In this document: positions 53,665 through 62,294 of the stretch, piece after piece
Numbering within the stretch: position 1 is the first letter of the stretch
Layout: each line of letters starts with the position of its first letter
Source: Shimwellia blattae DSM 4481 = NBRC 105725
Lineage (GTDB): Bacteria > Pseudomonadota > Gammaproteobacteria > Enterobacterales > Enterobacteriaceae
Length of the DNA: 64,000 nucleotides
Direction: 5' to 3'
NCBI RefSeq assembly: GCF_000262305.1
Contig: NC_017910.1
Coordinates: forward strand, 1,736,001-1,800,000
Program-made: the position numbers and the translations under genes
The notes under the pieces: model-generated
The model's input: only the letters and a program-made list of their open reading frames with translations
Databases searched by the model: none
What the model was told of the DNA's origin: nothing

Positions 53665-54501
53665 GTTGCGGAGAATAATTTACTCGGCGCGACGTCATCC
53701 GACACACTCGACAGAGCTGTTGAGAAAATTAAGAACGGAGATAAGTCATTAGCGACAGCTAATGAGCTTATCAGGCTGGAAAATGCCGATAAGCGTAGTG
53801 ATGCGCTGGTATCCAAATTCACCAAAGACCCTTCACAGATGACCAGTACGGAACGTGCTGAACTGGCCGCTTATCTGCGGGTCTATGCGGCTGAAATGGA
53901 AAAGGAATATGGTCCGGCTGTCTCACAGGAACTGGTGAAAGGGTTGCTCCTGGGTCAGGATTATATCAAACGAAATCCGGACTCAGGTGCGATGGCAAAA
54001 GCACAGACCATTCTGAATACCTGGGGTTACCATAAATCGAACGCCAGTATAGGTGATGCGCCTGTCCTGTTCGGAAGTAGTGTGTTGGGACTTACTGTAA
54101 AAGGTATGGCGGCTAATGCAGCAATTGGTGTGGGTGTTAATACAGGAGTTCAACTGACAGGAAAAGACCCCTTTAGTTATGTTGATGCGATTATGGCTGG
54201 CGTGACAGCAGCAGCGATAGCAGGAAAAGGCATTGGGGGATCAGCCGCTATAAATATAGGAGGTGCTGCCATCGGAAGCAGAATCAAGGGAGAAGATCCG
54301 ACTAACTCTGTTATTGGTACAGGATTTGGTAGTGTTCTGGGTAGCGGGACTGGTAAAGCTATATCAGGAATTATCGGGTCTTCAGTCAAAGAAAGTACAA
54401 CAGAGGTAATCAGCGCTATTGGTGGTTCGGTAGCAAGTGAAACCGTTGGGAATACAGTTAAAGAGGCACTCGATGAAGCTGATAAATCTGCAAAAAAATA
54501 A
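53665..54501 (+). pseudogene. Orphan toxin end, cassette 7 (no start)
   Basis: The frame opens after a stop at 53638-53640, reads VVAENNLLGATSSDTLDRAVE and continues to 54501. No ATG, GTG or TTG is in frame before ATG 53839, so it looks silent. From 53839 it gives 220 residues with a helical charged part (STERAELAAYLRVYAAEMEKEYG), glycine-zipper membrane-like segments (about residues 70-180) and a tail ending EALDEADKSAKK. The body type differs from all other cassettes, but the end follows the same GGSVxSE...KK plan. Confidence 0.75.
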
Positions 54502-54748
54502 TCGTGGTGTTGGTTTTGGCACACTGTTTTTATTAGAAATTCTCTGTGTATTTTTTTTTGTGATTATCGTTTTTTTAAGCTGCTTATTAGGTAGGCTAGT
54601 AATTTTTTTTAAAACTGGGATGGTTATCTTTGATCTGGTTGGGGATATTTTTCAATCTATAAAAGTAGGCGGTGTTGCTGGTTTAATTCTAGGGGTAGGG
54701 CTCTGGATGAAAGCCAGACTGCAAGAGGGAAAAGGAAGCAGAAAATAA
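54473..54748 (+). CDS. Small membrane protein, immunity candidate 7
   Basis: From ATG 54473 (AAAGAGGCACTCG upstream) the 91-residue product has a very hydrophobic span at about 18-45 and a second at about 63-80, ending in a basic GKGSRK. It overlaps the cassette 7 toxin end by 29 bases, more than the other pairs. An upstream in-frame ATG at 54437 lacks support. Confidence 0.65.
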   Translation: MKLINLQKNNRGVGFGTLFLLEILCVFFFVIIVFLSCLLGRLVIFFKTGMVIFDLVGDIFQSIKVGGVAGLILGVGLWMKARLQEGKGSRK

Positions 54749-56306
54749 AGTAATAAGCGGTCGTATTTTTATTTTTTACTGGGGGAATCACCAGTCAGAA
54801 GTTAGCTAGGAATACTGGCAGTAATATGAAAAAAGCAGGACGGTCTATTTGCCGATGAGGGGGGATTTGATATTACGGTGGGCAATCATACGCAACTGAA
54901 CGGGGCGGTAATCGGCTCTGATGCCACGGCAGATAAAAACCGGCTGGAGACCGGCACGCTGGGGTTCAGCGATCTGCGCAACCGTGCAGAATTTACGGCG
55001 CAGCAGCAGAGTACCGGTATCAGTACCGGCGGCAGTCTGGGCGGGCTGTTTCTGGGCAATATGGCCAGTACCCTGCTGGCCGGGGTGAACCATCACGGCA
55101 CTGCCGGTTCATCTACGCAGGCGGCGGTGTCTGAGGGGCAGATACTTATCCGGGATCCGGGTGCGCAGCAGCAGGATCTTAACCTGCTGAGCCGCGATGT
55201 GAGCGGGGCTCACCGGTCGCCGGGCCGGATCTTTGACGGCGCGGCAGAGCAGCGGCGGCTGCAGCAGGCGCAGTTGCTGGCGGAGACTGGTGTGCAGGCG
55301 GGAGATATCGCCCGGACTCAGGGGGAGATCAACGGGCTGAAAGCGGCGCAGGCGCAGTATCCCGGCTACACGCCGGAGCAGTTGCGTGATACGGCGATTT
55401 ATAAAGCTGAGGTGCAGAAATACGGTACGGGCAGCGCTATCCAGCAGGGTATACAGGCAGCCACGGCGGCGATACAGGGGCTGGCAGGGGGGAACCTGGC
55501 TCAGGCGCTGACCGGTGCCGGGGCACCGTATCTGGCCACTCAAATCCACCGGCTGGCACCGGACGAGGCCGCACGGGCGATGGCGCACGCGGTGGTGGGG
55601 GCGGTAACGGCGTATGCGGCGGGTAATCCGGCGCTGGCGGGGGCTACCGGCGCGGTCAGCGGGGAGCTGATGGCACAGTGGGTGATGAGCCAGCTGTATC
55701 CGGGCCGGGGGGTCAGTGAGCTGACAGAAGCGGAGCGGCAGACGGTCAGCGTGCTGGGTACGCTGGCGGCGGGCCTGGCTGGGGGCGTTTCCGGAGGCGG
55801 CAGCGTATCTGCCCTGGCAGGGGCAGCGGCAGGAAGGAATGCGGCGGAGAATAATAACCTGCACTTGCCATCCGGGATGATGAATTACGGTCAGGCGGTA
55901 GCGTCATGGAACCAGTACGCGCAGGACAATAATCTGACAATGGAACAAAAACAGGCCGGGCTGGAGCAACTGGCGAGAGGTGATTTGCCAGAAGGGATGA
56001 ATATTGCGAAAGCTATTGTTGAAGGTTATCAGGATGGCGTAATGATTGCAGGTGCCTGGTATCTGGGGCCTGCTGCGTCGGTAGGTAAAATTGTTGGTGG
56101 TGGGATACTGGCATTGAGTGCAAACGGTGGCTACCAATACTACGATTTGAATAAGCCCGGTAATGAGAATAAATCATGGGATTATTTAGGGAGTGCTACA
56201 TCATTTACGACAGGAATGTTAGCTCCGGGACGTGGTATATGGGCTAACACCGGAATAGCTATAGGAGGGGTAATCCTCCCATTTTTAACGGAGGCGATAA
56301 GTAGAA

Positions 56307-57134
56307 TCAGGTCATGCGTTGAATATGCTGCATTGGCGTGAAGCCATTCAGTGCCATATTCGGACGCTCGTGATTATAAAACCATTGCCAGCGTGTGGCA
56401 TAGTCCTGCAATTCGTCCAGTGATGTAAACAGGTGCTGTCCCAGCCAGTCATAACGTACAGTCCGGTTATATCGCTCAATATATGCATTTTGCTGAGGTT
56501 TTCCGGGTTGAATAAAACGCAGGGTGATATTCTGCTGAACAGCCCATGACATCAGTATCTTGCCGGTATATTCTGGCCCATTATCACATCGTATTGCTGC
56601 TGGTTTACCTTTCCACTCAATCAGTTGTTCGAGTGTCCTCACCACTCGATTTGCGGGAAGAGAAAAATCCACCTCAATGGCCAGCGCTTCACGATTAAAG
56701 TCATCGATAACATTCAGCAATCGGACGGAACGACCATCCGACAGTTGATCGTGCATGAAGTCCATCGACCAGCATTCATTGCGGCTTTCAGGCACCGCCA
56801 GCGGCTCGGGCTTATCCCGTTTCAGTCGTTTTTTCGGTTTAATTCGCCTGTTCAGCGACAACTCGCAATAAATCCGGTATACCCTTTTGTGATTGAACTT
56901 AAAGCCTTTTACGTTACGCAGGTACAAAAAGCACAGACCAAAACCCCAGTTGCGCTGACTGTCGGTGATACGGAGTAGCCAGTCAGCAATAACCGTGTTT
57001 TCTTCATTCAGTTGAGGCTGATAGCGATAGCAACTTTCGCTGACAACAAACAACTGGCAGGCAAAACGTATGCTGACGCTTCGGTGCCTGACCGCGTCCT
57101 GTGCCATCTGCTTTCGCTGCGATGGCTTCACCAC
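56307..57134 (-). CDS. IS3-family transposase OrfB, copy 2
   Basis: A 275-residue DDE transposase identical to the copy 1 protein except Val for Ala in SWAVQQN. All catalytic motifs are present, so it may be active. Confidence 0.93.
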   Translation of the reverse strand: MVKPSQRKQMAQDAVRHRSVSIRFACQLFVVSESCYRYQPQLNEENTVIADWLLRITDSQRNWGFGLCFLYLRNVKGFKFNHKRVYRIYCELSLNRRIKPKKRLKRDKPEPLAVPESRNECWSMDFMHDQLSDGRSVRLLNVIDDFNREALAIEVDFSLPANRVVRTLEQLIEWKGKPAAIRCDNGPEYTGKILMSWAVQQNITLRFIQPGKPQQNAYIERYNRTVRYDWLGQHLFTSLDELQDYATRWQWFYNHERPNMALNGFTPMQHIQRMT

Positions 57135-57394
57135 TTTTTTGCCATAGCCTCCTGAATAATTTCGGCTTTGAGCCGTTCTTCGGCATACATCTTTTTCAGG
57201 CGGCGGTTTTCATCTTCCAGCTCTTTTAGTCGGGCCATCATGGATGCATCCATTCCGCCAAAGCGTGAACGCCACTTGTAGAAACTGGCATTGCTCATAC
57301 CATGTTCGCGGCACAGTTCAGCAACTGGCGTTCCGGCCTCAGCCTGCTTGAGGATGGCCATGATCTGGCTGTCGGTAAAGCGTGATTTTTTCAT
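57128..57394 (-). CDS. IS3-family transposase OrfA, copy 2
   Basis: The 88-residue HTH protein is identical to copy 1 OrfA and overlaps orfB by 7 bases. Confidence 0.93.
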   Translation of the reverse strand: MKKSRFTDSQIMAILKQAEAGTPVAELCREHGMSNASFYKWRSRFGGMDASMMARLKELEDENRRLKKMYAEERLKAEIIQEAMAKKW

Positions 57395-57642
57395 AGAGAT
57401 CTCCCCGGTTCAGATTACGAGAAAATTCTACTTATGAACACACCGGTTTTTCGGGGGGATTACCGAGGTGCTGTATTTACCGATGGACCTGATGGAGCCG
57501 CTCTTACAGGTGCAGGTGCGGGAGCATTGTTTGGTGGTACGTTTGGGAAATATGGTCCGTTCTCTGGTGAAATCAACGATATCTTTGGCTCTGTCGGTGG
57601 TGAGTTTATTAGCAATGAAGTGAAAGATGCCGGGAAGAAAAA

Positions 57643-57912
57643 ATGATAGTGAATAAAATGCGGAAGCCGTCTTTAAAGATGTTTTTAATAAGTGTTATTT
57701 ATTATTTTATTGCATTTTTTATCTTTATACTCGTTGCTAAATGTTTGATAAAGATAGGGTATGAAGGGAAACTTATCTTTAACAAGAAAGACGTCACTGA
57801 CTTACTGGTAATTAGTGGGATTGTTGGTTTTGCTGCAGGTTCCAGGACGTGGCTCTTCGCTAAATTGGACGAGCGTAAAGCCCGCAAATCTCCACCCTCC
57901 AATCCTGAATAA
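57643..57912 (+). CDS. Small membrane protein, immunity candidate 8
   Basis: The 89-residue product has a hydrophobic span at about 13-34, a KLIFNKKDVTDLLVISG loop, a second weaker span to about 70 and a charged tail (ERKARKSPPSNPE). Its ATG overlaps the cassette 8 stop by 4 bases. It closes the CDI array; after it comes a short hairpin (CCCCTG-TAT-CAGGGG, 57943-57957) without a T run. Confidence 0.68.
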   Translation: MIVNKMRKPSLKMFLISVIYYFIAFFIFILVAKCLIKIGYEGKLIFNKKDVTDLLVISGIVGFAAGSRTWLFAKLDERKARKSPPSNPE

Positions 57913-58029
57913 AAAATTTATGCACCAGCTCAGTATAGTTGCCCCCTGTATCAGGGGCAGGATAATCCCCTGTTGGTGATGCCCTTTAACATGACACAGA
58001 ATTCTGAACACTTTCTTTTTTGTCTCTGG

Positions 58030-58794
58030 CTACCAGCGGGCACCGTTGTGCACCGAGCCCCAGCGGGGGGTGATCCCGTCTTCAAACTGGTAGATCAGGG
58101 CCAACACCAGGTTCACGTTATAGCGGGTAACGTCTTCGTGGCGGTTAACAAAGCGGGAGTGGGTTTCTATCAGGTTAAAGTTCTGATACCGCTCCAGCAG
58201 GGGCAACGCGGGCTGAATATCGGTACTGAACTGCGTATCCTCCGGGGAGGTGAACAGATAAATATTGCGCTCCAGCCGCTCGTCTTTGGCCAGTTTATCC
58301 GGGAGCAGTGCATCCAGCAGGGCGATATTCTGCCGATCCAGGTTCCCGGTCATCACCCGGCCGATCTCCTGCCATTTGCTGCCGGCAAGATAACTGCCGA
58401 TACGCAGCTGCGGAACGCAGGCGATGATATGGCGAATATCGTGTTTAAGGGCAAACCACAGTGCCGCCGAGCCGCCCTTCGAGGCACCGAGAATGGCGGT
58501 GTGCTCCGGCCGGACGCTGGCGATGATATGGTTAATCAGGGCACTGACACCCGCTTCAATACTGAAGTCCAGATCCTGGCACAGGTAATAGGCTGGCAGG
58601 CGGTTAAAGTCGTCCTTTATCCATAAAATTGCCGAGTGGCAATGGTGCAGGGTGGTCGTAAAGTCGTACACCGTCGGGTCCGGGCTGTTAAAACCGGACA
58701 TCACAATAAGCAGATGTTTACAGTCGAAACGCGCCTTCTGAAAGCGGTACTGAATCTGTAATCCTGACCCGGCATCAAATTGTAAATCTTCCAT
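58030..58794 (-). CDS. Alpha/beta-hydrolase-fold protein of unknown role
   Basis: The 254-residue protein has a GASKGGSAALW motif near residue 100, which fits the nucleophile elbow (Gly-x-Ser-x-Gly) of alpha/beta hydrolases, and a late histidine-containing stretch (NLIETHSRFVNRHED) that could supply the catalytic histidine. Similar proteins occur near polysaccharide and accessory-secretion genes. The start is placed at ATG 58794 behind CGGGAGAGT; a GTG six codons upstream (58812) is an alternative. Substrate unknown. Confidence 0.6.
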   Translation of the reverse strand: MEDLQFDAGSGLQIQYRFQKARFDCKHLLIVMSGFNSPDPTVYDFTTTLHHCHSAILWIKDDFNRLPAYYLCQDLDFSIEAGVSALINHIIASVRPEHTAILGASKGGSAALWFALKHDIRHIIACVPQLRIGSYLAGSKWQEIGRVMTGNLDRQNIALLDALLPDKLAKDERLERNIYLFTSPEDTQFSTDIQPALPLLERYQNFNLIETHSRFVNRHEDVTRYNVNLVLALIYQFEDGITPRWGSVHNGARW

Positions 58795-58926
58795 ACTCTC
58801 CCGCAGGTGCACTGTTGAAAGGCGCTAAGCATAGTCCGGGAGCCGGGGGCGGGTAAAGCTCAAAAGTCGCTAAAACCAGAAATGAAAAACGGTGCGCGCC
58901 AGCAGGGCTGGCGCGGCGTGGGGGGG

Positions 58927-59238
58927 TTATACGGTCAGGGCTTGCGGATTTTTATATGCCGCGCATGTCTCTGGCGTGGCAAACACAGCCCCGTACTGGT
59001 GCAGGCTGGCCCGTGACGAGAGCATATTTTCCAGCCCGATGCTCCTCAGAAATGCGGTCAGGCTGACATACTCACCCAGACCCTGGGCAATCACTTCGCG
59101 GTAGAGCTTGCCGTTATGGCACAGGGCCACCGGGTAGGGGATTTTCCCCCAGGGGATGTCTGACTGGCTGTTAAGCCAGGCGGTGATCCTGGTATCAAAC
59201 TCAGGCTTTTCGTTTTCCAGAAGATAGTTATGTTCCAT
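58927..59238 (-). CDS. Unknown 103-residue protein
   Basis: I do not recognise this protein. It is soluble, without signal peptide, and has a tryptophan/proline-containing segment (ITAWLNSQSDIPWGKIPYPVALCHNGKLYREVI). AAGGG lies eight bases before the ATG, which supports translation. It is separate from the hydrolase gene by about 115 bases on the same strand. Confidence 0.6.
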   Translation of the reverse strand: MEHNYLLENEKPEFDTRITAWLNSQSDIPWGKIPYPVALCHNGKLYREVIAQGLGEYVSLTAFLRSIGLENMLSSRASLHQYGAVFATPETCAAYKNPQALTV

Positions 59239-59533
59239 TATAAATACCCTTGCTTAATGAATGCCTATTCAGATTAAGCGCATAAAACAGCAAGGTCAAC
59301 CGAAATAATGCCCGCTGCAGCTGCATATGTTTATAATTTGGGCCATCCGCACAGGCGGGGCGGTAAGCCGGATTCCGGGGCAGGTTATTTGTCACTGAAA
59401 AGTAGTAGTCAAGGTTTTAATGTAAATCGTTTGTTAATTATATTTTGGGGTGGTATAACTGGTCGCACCTGGCGATAAAATCCGTGCTGCCAGGTGTCGC
59501 CGGTATTCTGGCTGCGTGCTCAGGTATCACGAC
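59239..59533. other. Gene-free stretch before SdsR
   Basis: About 295 bases with no gene. It includes the promoter of the 103-residue protein gene. In E. coli the antisense RNA SraC (RyeA) is transcribed across SdsR from the opposite strand; an equivalent could run through here on the plus strand, but I cannot locate its ends. Confidence 0.4.
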
Positions 59534-59637
59534 AAAAAAAGACCGAATACGATTCCTGTATTCGGTCCAGGGAAATGGCTCTTGGGAGAGAGCCGTGCGC
59601 TAAAAGTTGGCATTAATGCAGGCTAAGTCGCCCTGCC
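59534..59637 (-). ncRNA. sdsR: Small RNA SdsR (RyeB)
   Basis: The minus strand reads as a close copy of E. coli SdsR: 104 bases, a 5' end GGCAGGGCGACTTAGCC, a middle with CCAACTTTTAGCGCACGG, and the terminator GACCGAATAC / GTATTCGGTC followed by seven T. The -10 element CTATTCT at 59643-59649 (read on the minus strand) has the extra upstream C favoured by sigma S. SdsR is a conserved Hfq-binding RNA of stationary phase that represses mutS, ompD and others. Its place next to yebY is as in E. coli. Confidence 0.95.
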
Positions 59638-59722
59638 ATTTAAGAATAGATGAGCATTTCAGCTTTTCCAGTCCGCGGCGCAGCCGGGGTCAGAAAATCT
59701 GAAAAAATGCCGTAATTAATAC

Positions 59723-59764
59723 AAAAAAACCGTAATCGCCCTTAAGGGGAATTACGGTTTTTTT
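59723..59764. terminator. Bidirectional terminator after yebY
   Basis: A-run, CCGTAAT, a small inner stem CCCTTAAGGG, ATTACGG, T-run: symmetric on both strands. It ends the yobA-yebZ-yebY transcript and could also stop a plus-strand RNA. Confidence 0.85.
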
Positions 59765-59779
59765 ATGCAGTTCATCAGG

Positions 59780-60121
59780 TTAGGGGCATAACGCCCGGGC
59801 GCGTTCAATAAACGGCTCAAGGCTGATTTTCTTTTGCGGATCGCGGGGATCAGTTGCGAGGATCACCGCAATCGGCTGGGCCCGGGTCTGGCCGCTCTCA
59901 ACCTGCTTTTGCGCAGCGGGGTTCAGGGGATACTGCACCAGGGTACTGGGGTTTATCACGTACAGTGCCTGATCCTGGCGGCAGGTCAGCATCACCTCTT
60001 CGCGGTTAAATACCCATTTATCCTTGCCTATCTCAAAGCGGCTGACGGTGATAATCTGCGGTGCGGCCAGCGCCGCCGCAGAGCTGCACAGTAACAATAA
60101 CGAGGCGCATAATTTCTTCAT
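59780..60121 (-). CDS. yebY: Exported DUF2511 protein YebY
   Basis: From ATG 60121 the product has 113 residues like E. coli YebY: a signal peptide (MKKLCASLLLLCSSAAALA) and QIITVSRFEIGKDKWVFNREEVMLTCR. A conserved pair of cysteines is likely disulphide-bonded in the periplasm. It forms an operon with yebZ and yobA, and the group is believed to serve copper handling. Confidence 0.92.
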   Translation of the reverse strand: MKKLCASLLLLCSSAAALAAPQIITVSRFEIGKDKWVFNREEVMLTCRQDQALYVINPSTLVQYPLNPAAQKQVESGQTRAQPIAVILATDPRDPQKKISLEPFIERARALCP

Positions 60122-60142
60122 TTTTCGTCCTGAATATAACAA

Positions 60143-61015
60143 TTAAAACGGATCCCAGGTGGCAAACAGGCTGACCAGCCCCACGACCGCCAGGGAGAGT
60201 AACATTTCAGCGCGGGTAAAGGTGATAAACCAGCGCTGTGCGGTGTCGCTCTGCTCAAAGCGCGGCACCAGAAGATAGCGGTTTACCAGCGCCAGGATAG
60301 CCATCATAAAGACCAGCCCCACTTTAATGGACAGCGCCCTGAGATACGCCGAGCCCTCCGGCCAGTGAAGCCCGGTTATCAGCAGCATATTGACAGCACC
60401 GCTGATAATCACCAGCGCCACCGCCAGATGCCCGTAGCGGGAAAAGCGCATCATGGCCAGGGTGGCTGGCCGCTGCCAGCGCGCCCGGCGGGCCAGCGCC
60501 ATACAGACCAGCAGCGGGATCAGGCCACCGGCCCACCAGCCTGCGGCCAGCAAATGTAGCGCGTGGCTGAGCTGGCTGATAACCCCGGCGAGCCCCGTAT
60601 GCAGCGCCCCGTGGCCGGTGCTGCCCAGCAGCACCACCTGTGCGGTACAGAGGACGAGCAGCAGGGCGCTCAGCCCTCTGGGTTTAATCAGCGCGGCCAT
60701 TAACACGGCGGCGGCGAAAATAATCTGCCACAGCCAGATACTGCCAAAATGCGAGTCCAGCAGCCGCCCCCAGACCCCGGGGGAGAAGGCATCAGCCCAG
60801 CCGTTGCCCATCATTCCCCCCTGCACGGCCCACAGCAGCAAGGCGGCACCCAGCGACACCATTGCCGCCGGTAACCATACCGGCGACAGGCGGCGCATAA
60901 TCACCCGGCGAAAGTCGCCCGGGGCCAGCAGCGCACCACAGATAGCGCAGCCCAGGATCAGTAACAGGGCCGTAAAGTGGCAAAAGCGCAGCACCACATA
61001 GCAGGCAGCCAGCAT
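60143..61015 (-). CDS. yebZ: CopD-family inner-membrane protein YebZ
   Basis: The 290-residue protein has about eight hydrophobic segments and the CopD pattern (WLWQIIFAAAVLMAALIKPRG, GHGALHTG, LSHALHLLAAGWWAGGLIPLL, MRFSRYGHLAVALVIISGAVNMLLITG), as in E. coli YebZ. CopD proteins are thought to take up copper with CopC. It starts six bases after the yobA stop and ends 21 bases before the yebY start. Confidence 0.93.
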   Translation of the reverse strand: MLAACYVVLRFCHFTALLLILGCAICGALLAPGDFRRVIMRRLSPVWLPAAMVSLGAALLLWAVQGGMMGNGWADAFSPGVWGRLLDSHFGSIWLWQIIFAAAVLMAALIKPRGLSALLLVLCTAQVVLLGSTGHGALHTGLAGVISQLSHALHLLAAGWWAGGLIPLLVCMALARRARWQRPATLAMMRFSRYGHLAVALVIISGAVNMLLITGLHWPEGSAYLRALSIKVGLVFMMAILALVNRYLLVPRFEQSDTAQRWFITFTRAEMLLSLAVVGLVSLFATWDPF

Positions 61016-61021
61016 AACCGG

Positions 61022-61402
61022 TTACTTGAGCGTAAAGCGGTAATTGCCGTGGGTTTTATGGCCATCAACCGAGACCACCTGCCAGTTAACCTGATAACTG
61101 CCCGGCGGCAGGGGTTGTGCGGGGGTCACCACCACAGAGCGGTTGTCATCCGCCACCTTGTGCAGCGGCCCGGTGCTGACCGGGGTTTTCCCTGGGCCAT
61201 TTAGCGTGATAGTGCTGAAACCGGGCTCGATACCTTCAGAAAAGGTCAGCCGGATCTCCTGCGGGGCGGCAGTTAACTGTGCATCCGCAGAGGGGCTCTG
61301 CTGTACCAGATGAGCATGGGCGAAAGCCGGGGAGGAGAACATCAGGGCCGATAAGAGAAGTGTAAAAAACGTTGCTATTGTCGTTAACAACTTGCTTGTC
61401 AT
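61022..61402 (-). CDS. yobA: CopC-like periplasmic copper-binding protein YobA
   Basis: The product of 126 residues has a signal peptide ending SPAFAHA and the mature start HAHLVQQSPSADAQL, whose N-terminal histidine is the copper ligand in CopC proteins; the C-terminal VSVDGHKTHGNYRFTLK carries further histidines. Start chosen at ATG 61402, since AAAGGA lies nine bases upstream; the ATG at 61411 abuts that site. It is first in the yobA-yebZ-yebY operon. Confidence 0.92.
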   Translation of the reverse strand: MTSKLLTTIATFFTLLLSALMFSSPAFAHAHLVQQSPSADAQLTAAPQEIRLTFSEGIEPGFSTITLNGPGKTPVSTGPLHKVADDNRSVVVTPAQPLPPGSYQVNWQVVSVDGHKTHGNYRFTLK

Positions 61403-61837
61403 ATTCGCCATTCCTTTTGATTGCGCATTAACACAATGATAACTCCGCAGGCTGTGCGGCGTCGACACCCGGCAGGGGGGAATTTGCCGGCCGGAAAAGC
61501 AGTGGGTGGTTAATAGCACCAAATGGTGCCCGGGACATTAGTAATTTGTTCTAAATTTTTAACGATGGGACAGGGTTTCAGAAAAACGCCCGGATGATGA
61601 AAAAATAACAGTATCAGTGCGTTGCGGCACGGTTATCACGCCCGCCGGGCCAGGATCTCCCCCGGGAAACCGCACGGCTGCCCGCCAGGCCCGCCACCCG
61701 TCTTTCCGGCCGGGGTTTTCCCCACAAGGTTTTTGTCGTTATTTCGCGTAATTAAGGAGTTGTCTGGTTTGCGTCTGGCGTTATCAGGACTACTGTGCCG
61801 GGCGTAGCTGTATTGACATAATGATGTGGAGGAAAAC
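61403..61837. other. Gene-free stretch between yobA and the YidB-like gene
   Basis: No convincing gene or RNA in these 435 bases. It holds the divergent promoters; TTTGTTCTAAATTTTT near 61546 and ATTGACATAATGATGTGG near 61811 are A/T-rich pieces that may be part of them. Confidence 0.45.
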
Positions 61838-62233
61838 ATGGGATTACTTGATCAGATCGGCAGCATACTCGAACAGGAAGGGGGCAATGCCCGGTTACTG
61901 CAGGGCGTTATTGCCTGGATTGACTCTCAGGGCGGCATTGCGGCGCTGATTGCCAAATTTCAGCAGGGCGGGCTGGGGGAAATTGCCCAGTCGTGGATTG
62001 CCAACGGGCAAAATCACCCGATCAGCGGTGAGCAGGTATCCAGCCTGTTAGGTAATGGCGAACTGGAAAGCCTGGCCTCCTCTATGGGGGTTGCGCCAGA
62101 GCAGGCTTCCGCCATGCTGGCTCAGGTACTGCCGGGCATCGTTGATGGTCTGTCTCCGTCTGGCAGCGTGCCGGAGCACGGCAACCTGCTGGAAAACGGC
62201 CTCGAAATGCTGGCCGGTAAACTTTTAGGTTAA
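61838..62233 (+). CDS. YidB-like DUF937 protein
   Basis: This 131-residue protein starts MGLLDQIGSILEQ and shows the YidB/DUF937 pattern: GIAALIAKFQQGGLGEIAQSWIANGQNHPISGEQVSSLLG and ASSMGVAPEQASAMLAQVLPGIVDGLSP. It is helical, without signal peptide. The function of the family is unknown. GGAGGAAAAC precedes the ATG at 61838; a start four codons earlier lacks a site. Confidence 0.85.
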   Translation: MGLLDQIGSILEQEGGNARLLQGVIAWIDSQGGIAALIAKFQQGGLGEIAQSWIANGQNHPISGEQVSSLLGNGELESLASSMGVAPEQASAMLAQVLPGIVDGLSPSGSVPEHGNLLENGLEMLAGKLLG

Positions 62234-62294
62234 CCCGCGACGGGCCCGTTACGGGCCCGTTGTGTACGACAAACAACACGCAAGGGAGGTAATA

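Larger units (their letters stand above)
56269..57464 (-). mobile_element. IS3-family element, copy 2 (1196 bp)
   Basis: Same length and gene content as copy 1, with ends GGTAATCCTCCC and GGGGGGATTACC and a 4-bp GAGG duplication at 56265-56268 and 57465-57468. One base in the left end (T for C) and a few internal bases differ from copy 1, so the two did not arise by an extremely recent copy, or one has been corrected. It splits the cassette 8 toxin end. Confidence 0.93.
54845..57646 (+). pseudogene. Orphan 5'-truncated CdiA with toxin end, cassette 8, split by an IS
   Basis: Homology to the main gene begins near 54845 (GLFADEGGFDITVGNHTQ); the longest frame opens at GTG 54878. The pretoxin domain is intact, with AAENN, followed by a new toxin body: NLHLPSGMMNYGQAVASWNQYAQDNNLTMEQKQAGLEQL and then glycine-rich segments. 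The IS at 56269-57464 interrupts it. Joining with one GAGG copy restores NTGIAIGGAVFTDGPDGAALTGAG and the end FGSVGGEFISNEVKDAGKKK at 57646. Without the IS the frame from 54878 would encode about 523 residues. Confidence 0.82.

Noticed and set aside
35270..57912. CRISPR array as explanation of the repetitiveness
   Set aside because: The repeats are coding units of hundreds to thousands of bases, not short direct repeats with equal spacers.
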